A stretch of 64,000 nucleotides of DNA from Cycas panzhihuaensis (Eukaryota; Cycadophyta): NCBI GenBank assembly GCA_023213395.1, contig CM041465.1:232383741-232447740 (forward strand), written 5' to 3'. Positions within the stretch are counted from its first letter, which is position 1. Every line of letters starts with the position of its first letter. This document shows positions 34,301-46,780 of the stretch, one piece after another. The position numbers were made by a program, and so were the translations under genes. Under the pieces are notes generated by a model. The model saw nothing but the letters and a program-made list of their open reading frames with translations, did not search any database and was not told the origin of the DNA.

Positions 34301-36242
34301 TGATCCTATAGGGAAGAAAATATATCTCTCAAGAGATGTCATTTTTGCTGAAGAAGATCACAAGGAGGTGCAAACAGCATCCATGCAACCTCCCATTAAC
34401 AAAGGCAAGAAGATTGTTGAGGCCTTCCTTCCCTCTCAATCTTCTACACCATGTACATCATCTGCACCAGCTGGACCATCCACTTCAACTAAATCTACTC
34501 CACTTGATCCAAGCTCATCTTCTATTGACCAACCACTCAGACCAGAAGATCTTGAGGTTCAAGTAACTTCAATTCAAAAGTTACCCAAATGGTACATACA
34601 AACAGTTCAGGACAGTCACATCATTGAAAGAAAACAGCCATCTAAATATCAACAGCAAGCCAATTATGCACTTATGGCTAAAGTACTTTGTGTTGGTGAG
34701 TCTTCCACTTTTGAGGAGACTTCTAAAAATGAAAATTGGAAGGCTACCATGGATGAAGAAATCCATTCTATTGAAAAGAATAGTACTTGGAATTTGGTCG
34801 AATTGCCTAAACACAAATAGGCAATCAGTTGCAAATGGGTCTACAAGACCAAATTGCATTCTGATGGTTCACTTAAAAGGCAGAAGGCTCGCCTTGTGGC
34901 AAAAGGATTTAAACAAAAAGAAGGCATAGACTATGAGGAAACTTTTACACCAGTGGCGAATATGAATACCATCAGACTCATCTTTGCCTTAGCTGCTCAA
35001 TGCAAATGGTTTGTTTATTAAATGGACGTGAAGAGCACCTTTCTTAATGGCGATCTTCAAGAGGAGGTATATTTGGAGCAACCTCCCAGATACAAAGTAC
35101 AAGGCAAGGAGTATTTTGTATATCACCTAAAAAAGACGTTATATGGCTTGAAGCAAGCTCCAAAGGCATGGTACTCGAAGATCGATGACTACTTCTTGAG
35201 ACATGGGTTTCATCGATCTACTTCAGATCCTAATCTATATATTAAACATGAAAAAAACCATGTAATTTTTGTTGCCTTGTATGTAGATGACTTAGTGATA
35301 ACTGGTAGTGACACTAAGATGATTCACAGTCTCCAAGATGACTTGAAGAGAAGTTTCGAGATGACAGATCTTGGACTTCTCCATTACTTTTTAGGCTTTG
35401 AGATATGGCAACAGCTAGGCTATATCTTCATCTCCCAAGCAAAATATTCTTGGGACATTTTGCAGCGATTCAAAATGCACGACTACAAAACAGCGCTTAC
35501 ACCAATGGAGAATGGATCTAAGCTTACTCTCAATGAGGAAGCTGCACCGGAAGATCCCACACTTTACCGGTAGTTGACTGGGGGTCTCATTTATCTCACC
35601 AACACTCAACCGGACATTTCATTTGCTATTGGGATTTACTAATGTTACATGTCTCAACCCAATCAGATACATTGGAATGCAGTTAAACGCATACTTAAGT
35701 ACATCAAAGGCATATTACAGCATGGCCTTAAGTATGCACATAATGAGAAATTCACTCTGGAAGGGTTCTCAGATTCTGATTGGGCAGGTTGCTAAGATAG
35801 CAGAAGATCAACCTCGGGATACTGTTTTTCCCTTGGTTCAGCAGTTATTTCGTGGAGTTGCAAGAAGCAACCCAATGTTACCTTGTCCTCCACCAAAGCA
35901 GAGTACAAAGCTGTAGTCAATGCATCTTGTGAGGCTATCTAGCTATGTCAGATTCTTTGGGAACTTGGACTTGAGCAAGGTCACCCCACCAGGATATATT
36001 GCGATAATCAAAGTGTGCTCAAGTTAGCTAAGAATCCAGTTTTCCATGCGCGAATAAAACACATCGAGGTTCACCATCACTTCATCAGAGAGCATGTGCA
36101 GAATGGTGAGATCAACCTCCAGTACAGACCTACAGAGGAGTAGACAGCAAACATTTGTACTAAGCCTCTTCGTAGAGAAAAGTTTATAAAATTCAGAGAT
36201 GGTCTTGGTGCCCGACTTAACATTATAAACAGTAAGGCGGGG
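34301..36242 (+). pseudogene. C4 reverse transcriptase and RNase H, ending in a polypurine tract
   Basis: RT_Copia begins near 34730 (ENWKATMDEEIHSIEKNSTW) and continues KWVYKTKLHSDGSLKR, LVAKGFKQKEGIDYEETF. The 35022-35573 frame holds MDVKSTFLNGDL, YGLKQAPKAWY and ALYVDDLVITG with YVDD intact. The RNase H region has GFSDSDWAG (35762-35790), CDNQSVLKLAKNP, and HHHFIREHV; the usual ADILTKPL is changed to ANICTKPL. Stops are mostly single C-to-T or G-to-A changes (for example Lys/Gln or Trp to stop). AGTAAGGCGGGG precedes the LTR. Confidence 0.93.
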
Positions 36243-36794
36243 TGTTAAACCTTATGTTTACATGTTAAGATATTGTACTTTAATTTTCATGTAATATGTA
36301 TACTTTTTACTTTAGGGGTGACTTATCACTTAAGTAATAAAGTGCACACCCACATTCTTTCTAGTGACACAACGTTATCACTAAAGGGTCAAATGGACCC
36401 TCATGCATTTTTGCTCACATGAGAGCTTAAAAGGACACATGTCCAACATGCAAGGTATGTATCTTGGATGTTTGACACTTGTCAAACATCCAAGGCCTTA
36501 GGTCTCTCATCTCACTTTATATAATGAGACCTCTTCTCATTATCTTATAAAAGAGTTGGAGTCAGATTGTTATCTTTGTCGGTTGCTAATCAAACTGTTC
36601 ATTCTTTGGAGGTTAGACCAATTCCAACTCCATATATTGGGTATCATTTTCTCTTGCTCCTTCATTTATGTTTTGTCTCTTTGTTTTCTCTTTACCTTGA
36701 GATTATTATACTTGTTTGTATTTGTGCAACTAGAACTAGAGTGATCCTAGTTTCTAGATCTTGGAACTGTTGAGGGTCCTAGCCTCTTTTCACA
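36243..36794 (+). repeat. 3' LTR of C4
   Basis: 552 bp, TGTTAAACC...TTTTCACA, co-linear with 29009-29561, carrying the same 15-bp inverted repeat (36463-36494) and TATA box. Confidence 0.94.
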
Positions 36795-36799
36795 CTCAT
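36795..36799. repeat. Target site duplication CTCAT of C4, right
   Basis: Identical to 29004-29008. Confidence 0.9.
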
Positions 36800-37735
36800 T
36801 ACTTTATTTGTAAAAGATATCTACTTGGAAAACGATGTTGTCTTTCTTTTAAGAAAAATGAATGGTGAGCTCAAAATAAATTGGAATTAATACATATTGA
36901 CCTATGTGGACCTCTTTCTTCTCATTTAATCAATGGTTCTAGATATTTTTTAACATTCATTCATACTTTTCTAGAAATGTATGGATTTATTTTCTCTATA
37001 GTAAATTCGAGGTCTTTGAAACATTCAAAGAATTTAAGGCTAAGGTCAACCTAGAATCTAGTTCAAGAACAAAATGTATCATATCAAATGGCAGAGGAGA
37101 ATATATTTTGAAGGAATTTCTGCAAGGCACATGGAATATATAGATAATTTATAACTTCTTACACACCACAGTCTAATGGAGTTACCGAATGAAAAAATAA
37201 AACAATCATAGAAATGGCTCACAGCATGATTCAAGACAAGCAAGTCTCAAAGACTTACTCGATAGAAGTCGTAAGTATAATTGGTTACCTCATAAATTAA
37301 AGTCTGACGAAGGCCTTGGAACAAGTTACTTTAGAAGAAGCCTAGAGTAGGTGTAAACCAAATGTAAGTAACTTGAAAATTTTTTTATGTCAGGATTTCG
37401 TTCATACACCAAACAAAAAGAGGTCTAAACTTGACTCTTAAAGTATAGAGTGCATAATGATATGCTATAGTAAAAACTCAAAAACCTACAAATGTATAGA
37501 TCTAAAAACTAATAAGATCTATATAAGCAAAGATATTATTTTTAATGAAAAGGATATCATTAGAAATATTCTAACTCCTCAAGTAATTGAAGAAGCACCA
37601 AAGGGGATATCTCAAGAAGAACCTCTTAAAGAAGAAATCTCTAGAGTTACTTTAGAAGATACAGAATTGGATAATGTAGAAGAATTAGAGAAAGGACCAT
37701 TGTCTCATAAAAACTCGAACACTTAAGAAGAAGAA
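36800..37735 (+). pseudogene. C3 integrase remnant
   Basis: The sequence resumes in the integrase zinc-binding domain (LGKRCCLSF) and continues LIHIDLCGPLSSHLINGSRY, SYTPQSNGVTE and MAHSMIQDKQV, the catalytic core blocks of Copia integrase. The open frame 37457-37726 covers the end of integrase and the acidic linker (ISKDIIFNE, then a run of Glu-rich sequence). Several stops are present. Confidence 0.85.
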
Positions 37736-39416
37736 TTATCTTCCATAAGATCAATCACTGAAGAAGAAAAGAAGAAGGAAGAAAGGGTACCAAAATGGTA
37801 CCTTAACATAATTGAAAAAGAAAAGGGAGATATATTCATACACAAGACAAAAAACCAAAGACATCAGGCATTATTCAACAATGTAGAACTACAATCCTTT
37901 AAGAAAGCAAAGGAACAAGTAGAATGACAAGATGCAATGGATGCTGACATGGAATCAATCACCAAAATTTAGAACTAAGAACTGGTCAATTTGCCTACTA
38001 ATAAGCCTATGGTTAATTGCAAATGGATATAGAAAATAAAGGAAAGTGCTAATAGCAAAATAGAAAAGCAAAAGGCCAAACTTGTAGTAAAGGGCTATAC
38101 CCAGCTAGTTGGGATAGACTTTGAAGAAACATTCTCGCCAGTAGCCAAACTTAATACTATGAGAATAGTAATTGCTTTAGTAGCTTAATACAACTGAATA
38201 ATTTATTAGTTGTATGTAAAAAGTACATTCTTGAATAGTAAACTTAAATAAGGAGTTTACATGAGATAACCAAAAGGATACATTCGAAAGGGCCAAGAAA
38301 ATCTTATATGCAAACTAAAAAGGCATTATATGGGCTAAAGCAAGCCCTAAGAGCCTGACACATTAAACTAGACAAATATCTCTGTCATAATGGTTTTCTC
38401 TGATGTAGCTCAGACTCTAGTCTATATACAAAGAAAGGAAATAGGCAGATCACAATAATTATGGTTTATGTGGATAATATAGTTCTCATAGAAAGTGACA
38501 CAGAATCAATATCAAATATAAAAGCTAAAGGATTTTTAGATGATAAACTTGGGACTTTTGAATTATTATTTATGAATAGAAGTCAATCTGAAGGAAGAAT
38601 CAATCACATTGTCTCAAAGCAAATACATCAAAGATCTATTGACTAGATTCAAAATGGAAGATTACAATAGTTATGAAACTCCCACAAAAATTAATTCTGA
38701 TATGGTTCTAGTTGAAAGGAAAACTATAGTAGATGCCACACTATACAGGCAACTAATTAAAATCCCAATTTATCTCACTGCAACTAAACCTAACATCTCA
38801 TATTCTATGGGTTTAGTTTCAAAATATATTCAAGAACCAAAGACAAGACATTAGAAGGCTGCTAAAAGGATACTTAGATATCTAAAGGGAATGACTAATT
38901 TGAAACTCACTTATCCAAAGATGAAATCAAATAAGTTATTTGGATTTTGTGACTCAGATTGGGTAGGAGATAAAGAAAAGAGGAGATCCGTAACTGGGTA
39001 TTGCTTCTTTCTAGGACCAGCAACTATCTCCTGGAACAACAAAAGGTAACCTATAGTTGCTCTTTCATCCATTAAAGCAAAATACAAGTTAGTTATTAGT
39101 GTCATGTGCGAAGCAATTTGGCTGAGACAACTCCTATTAGATCTGGATCAATAATAACAATGGTCAACAACTCTATTTTGTAATAATCAAAGTGCTATAA
39201 AATTGACCAAAAATTCAGTACTCTATACACAAATAAAGCACATTGAAGTGCATCATCATTTCATATAGGAAAAGGTCTAGAAGAAAGTAATTGGCTTGAC
39301 ATACTATCTAACAAATAAGCAAGTTGCAGATATCTTAATAAAACTACTCAGCAAAGATAAATTTCAAATCCTTAGAGATAAAATAGGATTAAATAGATAA
39401 AACATTAAGAGAAGGC
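37736..39416 (+). pseudogene. C3 reverse transcriptase and RNase H remnant
   Basis: PKWYLNIIEKEKG, then NCKWI...KLVVKGYTQLVGIDFEETFS (about 38010-38130), then VKSTFLNSKL mark RT_Copia. The catalytic site reads MVYVDN (38461), with YVDD changed to YVDN. TLYRQLIKIPIYLTATKPNI, GFCDSDWVGDKEKRRSVTGY and NNQSAIKLTKNS are the RNase H blocks. NKQVADILIKLLSKDKF ends the protein. AAGAGAAGGC (39407-39416) is the polypurine tract. Confidence 0.88.
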
Positions 39417-39572
39417 AATAACTCAATCCTTCTTTATGTAACTTAGGCATTTGTTTGACATGTGTCATCAAAATATGTTGCAGTTAGAATTATTCACGTA
39501 TATTTAAAGAGTTCATCTCCCTTATAATAAATTATTCAGTAATTTTCATCAATTCTAGTCTAAAGTTTAATA
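39417..39572 (+). repeat. 3' LTR of C3
   Basis: 156 bp, co-linear with 26656-26793; ends ...AAAGTTTAATA, then the G2 coding sequence resumes. Confidence 0.82.
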
Positions 39573-40990
39573 GTTTTTACCTTTCTTATAAGAGATGGTA
39601 AAGTGAAAAACTTACAGGCAATCAATCCATTTAGCTTATTCTTCTGATAAAATTTGCTAGTCTAATAGACTATGGAGGCTACGATGGTCTATGAGAATAA
39701 GAAATTTTGACCCCAAGAGATATTGACATCACATATCTATGACGTGCAAGATAGCTTGCATTTCCTTCTAGTATGTAGAGAGTCAAAGTTTATGATTTTT
39801 TAGTTTTGGCTTTCAAATGCAATAAGATGGTAATCCTACATAAAAACAAGTCCAAGGTCGAATCCTGATGTGTCGTATTTAAGCTAGAAAGGTTGGGTGA
39901 AATTGGAAGTGATGACAACTAGGGTAGAGGTCATTACTATTTTGAGATGGGAAAAGGTAGCATTTGCCTCTGAAGACCACTAGAAGGAGTCTTTGTATAG
40001 TAGGTTAGTTAGTGGAGCTACTAGCAAGATGTAATTTAATATAAAACGACAATAAAGAAATGCTTGTAGTTGGGTGAGATAAGTCAAGTGCAACTAGGTA
40101 GCAATGGCCAATATTTTATTAGGGTCCATATACCCCAAATATTGGAGTTTAGTTTTTCTAAACTCACACTTATAAAGAGGTTTACATATAATCAGTATTA
40201 GTGTAAGATTTGAAGAACAATCTTCAATGACAAATGTGATGGTCTAAGCAAGAACTATAGATAAGGATATCATCAAAGAAGACGATGACAAATTTCAAAA
40301 TGTATGTGCCAAAGATCTTATTCATGAATGTTTAGAAGGTGGCAGGTGTATTTTAAAGGCCAAAAGGCATCCTTAAGAATTTGAAGTAGTTGCGATGTGT
40401 TCTAAAAACTATCTTATTGCAGTCCTCTGGAACAATTAGGATCTAATAGTATCCACACTATAAATCTAGCTTAGAAAAGATAGAGGCTCCATGGATCTCA
40501 TCTAACATGTTATTTATCTATTGAGTATGGAACTTATTTTTTATGGTAATCTTATTAAGTTCCCTATAATCCATACAAAGGAAAAATGAGCCATCTTTCT
40601 TCCTAACCAAGATTATAAGAGTCACATGTGGGCTTTTACTAAGCTAGATTATTCCTATATCCATTAGTTTAGTAGTGATTTTCTTGATTTCATTTTTTTT
40701 AAAGTAGAAATTTCTATGTAGTCATAAGCTAATTGGGTTATAATTAAATTAGAGGTTGATTGTATGGTAGAAACCACGGTCAAGTGGAATAGTGGCAAGA
40801 AGGGAAGTAAATACTTGCTTATACTTTGTAATGATATCCTAGATACGTGCATGGATTTGAGGGTCAACCTAAATGTTATTAAGGCAAACTATATAACCAT
40901 GGTAGGATTGAGGGTATCATTTTATATGGCCTGGCAAAACTAATTGGTTTGGTCGAAATTATATCCTATGGATTTTATATATCTTACCCA
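39573..40990 (-). pseudogene. G2 reverse transcriptase and start of RNase H
   Basis: Minus-strand reading, right to left: SPHVTLIILVRKKDGSFFLC (about 40560-40640), MDYRELNKITIKNKFHTQ, MLDEIHGASIFSKLDL and FRTHRNYFKFLRMPFGL. VIVFFDDILIYS (about 40255-40295) keeps the catalytic FFDD. The RNase H start and the YKKGK block follow to 39573, where C3 interrupts it. There are few stops in the RT core compared with its flanks. Confidence 0.88.
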
Positions 40991-42700
40991 TTTGATCCTT
41001 AAATAATATGAATGGATTGGTTAGGAAGTTATTTATGCTATAAGTGCCTAAGGTTTACAGCTACTAGATTCCTAGTATAGCATTAGATCCTCCTATCAAC
41101 AATGCATAAAAATCTGAGATTAGGAAGTATGTTCTAATCCAGACATGTAAGTTTTTTATAACACTAGCATAGTGGAATTTCTAGTACCCTAATAGGGAGA
41201 AGGTGAAGCTAGTCTTTAGGACAATGTAAAGGTTTAACTGGCGAGATAATGAGATGTTAATAAAGTTTAAGGATATACCACTATTGATCAAGATTAACAT
41301 TAAAGTTTTATAGAGAATGCGCTTGACTCATAAGGGTTCAAAACAAGAGGTGGGGACTACAACAAATAGGGATACCTTAGTTTGAGGATTAGGGGTGGGG
41401 TCTTATTGGAATTTCTTATCAGCCCTATGCTCTGAGACAGAATCTAAATGTTCATTAAGGGATAGGGTGGGGTCGATAGAAAAGACCATATACCTTGCTT
41501 TACAAATATGACCATGCTAAGTAGTCCAGTTTTTTTAGCATTGAACACAGAGGTAGGCCTCTATTTGATGTTGTCATTTTGCTTATGAGATTTGGACTCA
41601 TTTTAGTGAGGATTCTTTTGCATGTCAATCTATTGTAGGGTAAATTGCATCATCAAGTCAAGGTCGGGGACATTAGAAATCTATCTGTGATTGAGTTGTA
41701 TTATCAAATCGGGGTTGAGGCCATTAGAAGTCTATTTGATGGGGTCATGAGAACCATGGGTTGTTCTGTCAAATATGTAAGGGTCTTTTGGCCACCTCCA
41801 CTATTCTAGTCATTTTGATAACTTTCTTGAGAGAGATTACGAACAGTATCTTGATGCGCATCTAAATATGGTCCTAGAGACTTGCCACATAAATGTCTAT
41901 CAAAGTATGTTTGTTTAGACTTTGGCTTTGAGGGGATTGATTATATAAGGCTCAAAACTCATCTGTAAAGACCTCTACTAATGATGTTTGTTTCAACCGT
42001 GTTAACTAAGTGAAGAATGGCTAATTCCAAATGTCTTCATATTATCAAAAAAATAATTTATGAAATGTGACCATGTCTAATTTGAAGAGGATATTTTTTT
42101 TCCACCAATTGAGCTAGTGATAAGCCTTTCTATCCATGCAGATGGAGACATATAGTAGTTGATTTTCTTCAGTCCTTAGGTTAAGAGTGAAGTAGGATTC
42201 CAGTTTGCTTATCTAACTATGAATGCATTCTTTATTCAAATCTAGATCAAAAATTAAGATGTTGATTTTGTGGTGGAGTAATTGTTACTTTAGTAGATGG
42301 CCTCCTTAGGATGTATTTCCTTTCTATAGGGGGTGAGAGGGAGGAGAGTTAGTCATTATATTTGATGTCCTTGTGCTATTAGAATTGGATTACATCATTT
42401 GAGTGACTAGTGCTAAGATATCTACCTTTGAAGGGAGGTTGGTTAAATATGCCTTGGAAGGGAGGTTGATTAACTCAACCTTCACTTCTTGTCAAAAAGT
42501 TTCTAGCTTTGTCTCTAGTGAAGTGATCATGTTTTCTTATGAACGTACCATCAAAAATATAAAATGAGCTATAAGGAGCAAGACATAGCAAAGAAAAGGG
42601 AAAATATACGAAGTAAAGAATAGCAAGAAAGAACATGTTTAAAGAAGTAGAGAATACCTTGGTAAAAGGATGAGATAAAAAAGGGATAAAGGGGAAGGGA
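40991..42700 (-). pseudogene. G2 gag end and protease remnant
   Basis: A CCHC knuckle is recognisable at about 41500-41560 (LCVQC, then HGHICKARY). The protease reads LILINSGISLNFI (about 41255-41310), corresponding to DSGASHNFI with the catalytic Asp changed to Asn. The gag core to about 42600 is hard to follow because of stops. Confidence 0.65.
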
Positions 42701-43750
42701 ATGATACTTGGGATGTCTATAACCTGTTGACCCTAAAATTTAAGGAATAAAATCACCTAATACATATGGACGAGTGTGAAAAACTTGTTGAAATAGAATA
42801 GATAAGTTGTGGGGATGAAATTTTGGTGACAGGGTCTACCGACGACCTAAGTGCTGCTATACTCAAAAACTAAATGTAAAAATTAACCTAGTGCAAAATG
42901 ATTAGTGTGATGCACTGATTGAAATATAATGTATAAATTTTAACTATAATTTTTTTAAACATGGACTTTTTTGTGGCGAATTCAATGGTTCAGGTCATTT
43001 CAAATTCTAATAAATATTGAGTAAATTATGCCCTTCTCTTTGTAGATCTGTGCTTTCAATAACAGATGATCAACAACTATTTAGCAAACTTGATTTCTTT
43101 GCACGAGAGGGATGTCAAATCGGAGGATACCTACCAGACTCTTAACATTGAGAGTACTTGGCTCTGTAGGCCCTACGATAAACTTCTTTGCCATTATAGT
43201 AGCTCAGCCCAATATCTCAAGGCACTACTTATGGAGGAAAGACTATCCTTATAAGGTCTATATTGGTGTAAAGTAGCTTCTTAGCACTAATCACTAACTC
43301 ATGTATCACAAAGGATAAATGACTAAAAGTTTATTGATTCTAAGATGGGTGGGGAGCTTATAGGTGTACTCTCATATACCTAAGGATATGTGGAGGCTTG
43401 ATTTTGTAGTTGAGTTCTATCTGAGGCTCAATTTGATAGGCTTAACTGAAGTCCTTCATGCCACAATATGCTTAGTCTATAATGGCAAATCCTCTTAATA
43501 TTTATAGACCTCTGGTACAAAGTCTCTACCTATCTAAGTTGGGTAGTTTCCAAGCAAATTTATCTAACTATGAAGAGGGAGGGAGGGAGCAAAAAGAGTA
43601 GCTACCAAGTAGCATAATCTACCCTTGAAGAGAAATTGAAATGACTAAAACTAAAAGGAAGTAATATAGGAGAAGGGTTATGAGTGTCATCAAAGCAAAA
43701 AAAAAATCCTTTTCTAGGTCTCGAATACTTCTGTAGAGTTGTTGAACCTT
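42701..43750. other. G2 leader between gag and PBS
   Basis: About 1 kb with no recognised protein on either strand; plus-strand ORFs at 43066-43254 and 43684-43869 have no support. Confidence 0.5.
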
Positions 43751-43762
43751 ATTCTAATACCA
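43751..43762 (-). other. Primer binding site of G2
   Basis: Minus strand TGGTATTAGAAT next to the right-hand LTR; initiator-Met type with mismatches. Confidence 0.7.
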
Positions 43763-43764
43763 CT

Positions 43765-44147
43765 TGCAATATATCTTCTCGAGATTATCCTTGTGAATCC
43801 TATGAAAGAAGAGTTAAAAAAACAGATCGAGTACTTTTACCAACTTTGGAGGTCGATATTACAGAATAACTAACATAATGGACACGAAAGAGTATAAAAG
43901 TACTTTCTCTTAAGAAATGAAACAATGATTAATAATACTTTACAAGTAATCTTTGACCATTAAATAGATAAAAGAGGGTCTTTCTTCCATACTCCCATTA
44001 GCAGTCCTAATGGCTTTACATATCATTGGAGAGTTTAATGGACCATGTATAAAACTTAATAATTAACATCAACACTTAACCCCATGGACAGTTTCCACAT
44101 GCTAAAGCCTTCTTCTGCTTAAGAAAATAAAGTCATGTTATAAAACA
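43765..44147 (-). repeat. 5' LTR of G2
   Basis: 383 bp, TG...CA on either strand, co-linear with 24712-25090. The right boundary is uncertain by a few bases. Confidence 0.85.
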
Positions 44148-44958
44148 ATATAACAATACATGTCAAGATTATGAAATAAAGAAATAAAATAGAGTGGATA
44201 ATAATAAAGATAAAACAAGGTCTCCAAATCAACACTTATAAAATTAAAGGGATAATTTCATATATTTCCATAAAGTAAGAATTATCATTAAATATGTATA
44301 ATGTTCACCTAATAAACTAAATGAACTCAAACAATACATAACAATTGCAAAGAATAATACATATAAAAAATTAAAAGTAGACTAACTCGTCGAGTATAGC
44401 ATTCTTAGGAATTAAACTAGAAACATATAAAGAATAGGAGGTGCAACATAACACGTTATTAACACATAATCTACATACACAATACAATATATTGTTGTTA
44501 TGCCCTTGCCTACAACCTAAGATTTTTACTTGGTTCTACCTTATTATTAGCTTGAGAAGAAAAAATAGAGAGAAAAGTGAAGCTTATGGAGGAAGAAAGG
44601 AGATTATATTGGTTATGCTAAGCAACAATAGCCAAACAACTCTTCTTGCATCATCACCTTGTCTTTTGAAGTTGATCCTAATAATATTGCGCTCCATCCT
44701 TATTATTTTTGATAACTTGCAATTAATATCTATTTTCCCTTGTAAATGGATGTTCTTCTACTCTTCACTGAATTTGGCTTAGTCTTGTATTTTAAATTTA
44801 TGTGAAGATGTGCTTTTAAGCATTTTGTATTATAAGTGAAATAAAGAAAGACCCAACATTTTGTTAAAAAACACAAATGCATGAGATAACAAAAGTTGTA
44901 AATAACAAACAAATGAAAGAATGAAGTATGTACAAACATATAAAGATAACAAAGCTTG
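44148..44958 (-). repeat. Repeat H copy 2, second segment
   Basis: It aligns with about 10405-11290 (shared 'agggataatttcata', 'gcaaagaataata', 'attcttaggaatta', 'agaggtgcaacataac'-like and 'gttgatcct' blocks). The last 100 bases (44860-44958) no longer align with copy 1. Interrupted by E3. Confidence 0.7.
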
Positions 44959-45172
44959 TGAAAAATGATCATCTCTAATTATTGTGATATGTGTGCATAT
45001 ATGCTTATAGTCACTTCATGGTCATTTAATCATACGCAAGAACTGTTATAACTATCATAAGAACAAGTGTGTACATGTACACATCTTAATAACACTAATT
45101 TAATATTTAATAAGTGAGTTAAAGGAGTCTCTTAACATTACTCAACACATCACATTAAATATTATTTTAACA
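44959..45172 (-). repeat. Putative 3' LTR of E3
   Basis: 214 bp; on the plus strand TGAAAAATGATC...ATTATTTTAACA. Followed at 45173-45183 by the complement of a polypurine tract. Confidence 0.55.
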
Positions 45173-45183
45173 CTCCCCACCAT

Positions 45184-45942
45184 AATATTTAATTATTAAC
45201 GTCACGTCAATACACACTAGGGATAACACCCTTTCACCAACACAAGAACTATCTGCCTTCTTCAAATAAAACAGACACCATTTGGCTTTTCTAACTATGT
45301 TGGAATCTCTACCTTATCCAAACTATAAGTCAAGCTACACCAACCAATTCTTATTGACGTCTATATAAAACAAACTCCATCTATCAAATTGCATAGGTAA
45401 TCAACTATTGCAACAATCAATCTTATAGGAAATTGTTTCAGATAAATGATTTTATTAGCATCTGTCAACAACATCCCGAAAACAGACCGAACTACCTAAT
45501 TAGCCAAAAGAATTGTAACAAATGGAACACACCTCTTACCAAATGGGATTTAATAGTAACTTCTTCTCTTGAAGTCTCTCTTCGGGTTCACCAGTAGGCA
45601 ATCCTACTTGAAGTCTACAATGGTCTCTTCAAGCCTTCCACTATTATTACTTGGCCTATCAAAATATTTCACTATCATCGCTTAGAGTCTTAAATTGAGT
45701 TTTTAAAAAAATTTTTTTTTATTCTTGAAATCTTCGTAAATGGTTCCTTCAAGATGCAATACAACCTGTTCAAAACAACCATACAATTGCCACACTATTT
45801 AGGAGTGCCAGCAACAACCATTAAACAAAGCATAAAACGTGACTCATAAAAATTATTAAATAACTTTCTTATTCAATATTTTTTTTAAAACGTTTTTCTC
45901 TTTTTTTTTAACTCAATAATTGCTCAGAAATTCAAGGACACC
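45184..45942. other. E3 interior without recognisable coding sequence
   Basis: About 760 bases; no ORF or motif recognised. An A/T homopolymer-rich stretch at 45690-45910 adjoins the end of the ankyrin gene fragment; on the minus strand an A-run follows the stop by about 30 bases. Confidence 0.45.
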
Positions 45943-46296
45943 TCAAAATGTCCATAATCTGCTGATTAGCACCCTGTGCATCTGCATGCAATCTGCAATT
46001 AGGGAATTCTGCCAATGATCCTGGGCATTAATTTTTGCCTCATGTTTGAGGCATTTGGCCGCATCAAGGGATCCATGAAGAGCCGCGGCATGCAGGGCTA
46101 TCCTGCCATTGTAATAACAAGCGTTAACAAGGGATTGATCTTGTTTCAGAACTTCTCCAACCCTCGAACTCTCTTTCTCCTTGTTATCATTGCTTGGAGA
46201 CCAAATGTTACTGAATCTTTCACTACTGACACTGTCATCGTTATCATTGGTATTATCGAAGCGTTCGAGGCTTCTGAACACGTCTCCGCAGTCCAT
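45943..46296 (-). pseudogene. Ankyrin-repeat protein gene fragment captured in E3
   Basis: The minus-strand frame of 117 codons starts MDCGDVFRSLERFDN, has a Ser/Asp-rich stretch, then one clear ankyrin unit and the start of a second. LVNACYYNGRIALHAAALHG matches the G-R-T-A-L-H-x-A-A-x-x-G core, and KINAQDHWQNS matches the D-x-x-G-x-(S/T)-P start of the next repeat. A one-base loss after KCL and a later frameshift spoil the second repeat; an alternative frame continues ANQQIMDIL. The parent could be any of several plant ankyrin proteins, including ankyrin-kinases or channels. Base composition is richer in G+C than the surroundings, fitting a transferred exon sequence. Confidence 0.65.
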
Positions 46297-46700
46297 TATT
46301 ATTAATCCTCACTATCTGGTTGTGAAGAGGCGGTCTGGTATGCAGATGGGTGCACTCCTCCACCACTTCCTCCCCCCATGGAACTCTCCGTCCCGCAGAG
46401 TCCGAATAAAATTGGATGGATGCTCTGGTTCACGTCTTACGAGTATTTTCAAGACCTGACGAGCATCTCCATCGGCTTTTGGCCTGAATAGACAGAACGG
46501 TGAATGATTCAAAGCCTCACCAGTCGCATCCGAGCCGTCGGGAGGGCGCCATGGATTCCTCCGCTTCCACGGTGGTTCCATAGGCCAGAAATCATAAAAT
46601 TCGATAGTGCATTTGTTGGATCAAGTGAAGCAGAAGCCTTTGCTAATATATCGGCCCAATTCATCGCGAACATTATGTGTTATACGTTAGATATAAGGAA
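46297..46700 (-). pseudogene. Second exon-like coding stretch captured in E3, unidentified
   Basis: A minus-strand frame (46312-46581, open further upstream to about 46640) encodes a Trp/Pro/Arg-rich protein beginning MEPPWKRRNPWRPPDGSD and containing CLFRPKADGDARQVLKILV. It ends at a stop 15 bases upstream of the ankyrin start codon region. G+C content is distinctly above the local level. I do not recognise the family. It may be the upstream part of the same host gene with the frame broken. Confidence 0.4.
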
Positions 46701-46780
46701 ATTGTAGAAGTTTTTTGTCCGATGGCTTTCAATGCAATAAACAATCTTCTTCAAAAGCAACCTCCTTCAAATCCCCACGT

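Larger units (their letters stand above)
29009..36794 (+). mobile_element. Element C4: near-complete Ty1/Copia retrotransposon, youngest insertion in its stack
   Basis: A 7.8-kb element with 553- and 552-bp LTRs, PBS, a 2.5-kb leader, gag, protease, integrase, RT, RNase H and a purine tract, flanked by CTCAT. Domains are all present, with only scattered stops and a few frameshifts. It sits inside C3, which sits inside G2, which sits inside H. Confidence 0.95.
26656..39572 (+). mobile_element. Element C3: Ty1/Copia retrotransposon inserted in G2, split by C4
   Basis: Short LTRs (26656-26793 and 39417-39572) frame a Copia-ordered gag, protease and integrase, then RT and RNase H. C4 is inserted in the pre-integrase domain. 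C3 itself interrupts the end of the RNase H domain of G2. Without C4 it is about 5.1 kb. Coding sequence is heavily decayed. Confidence 0.88.
24712..44147 (-). mobile_element. Element G2: Ty3/Gypsy chromovirus, minus strand, split by Copia C3
   Basis: LTRs lie at 24712-25090 and 43765-44147. On the minus strand a PBS, CCHC gag end, protease, RT and RNase H occupy 43762 down to 39573. The same coding sequence resumes at 26655, after C3, with RNase H end, integrase and chromodomain, ending in a G-rich polypurine tract next to the left LTR. Without the nested Copia elements the length is about 6.5 kb. Confidence 0.88.
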
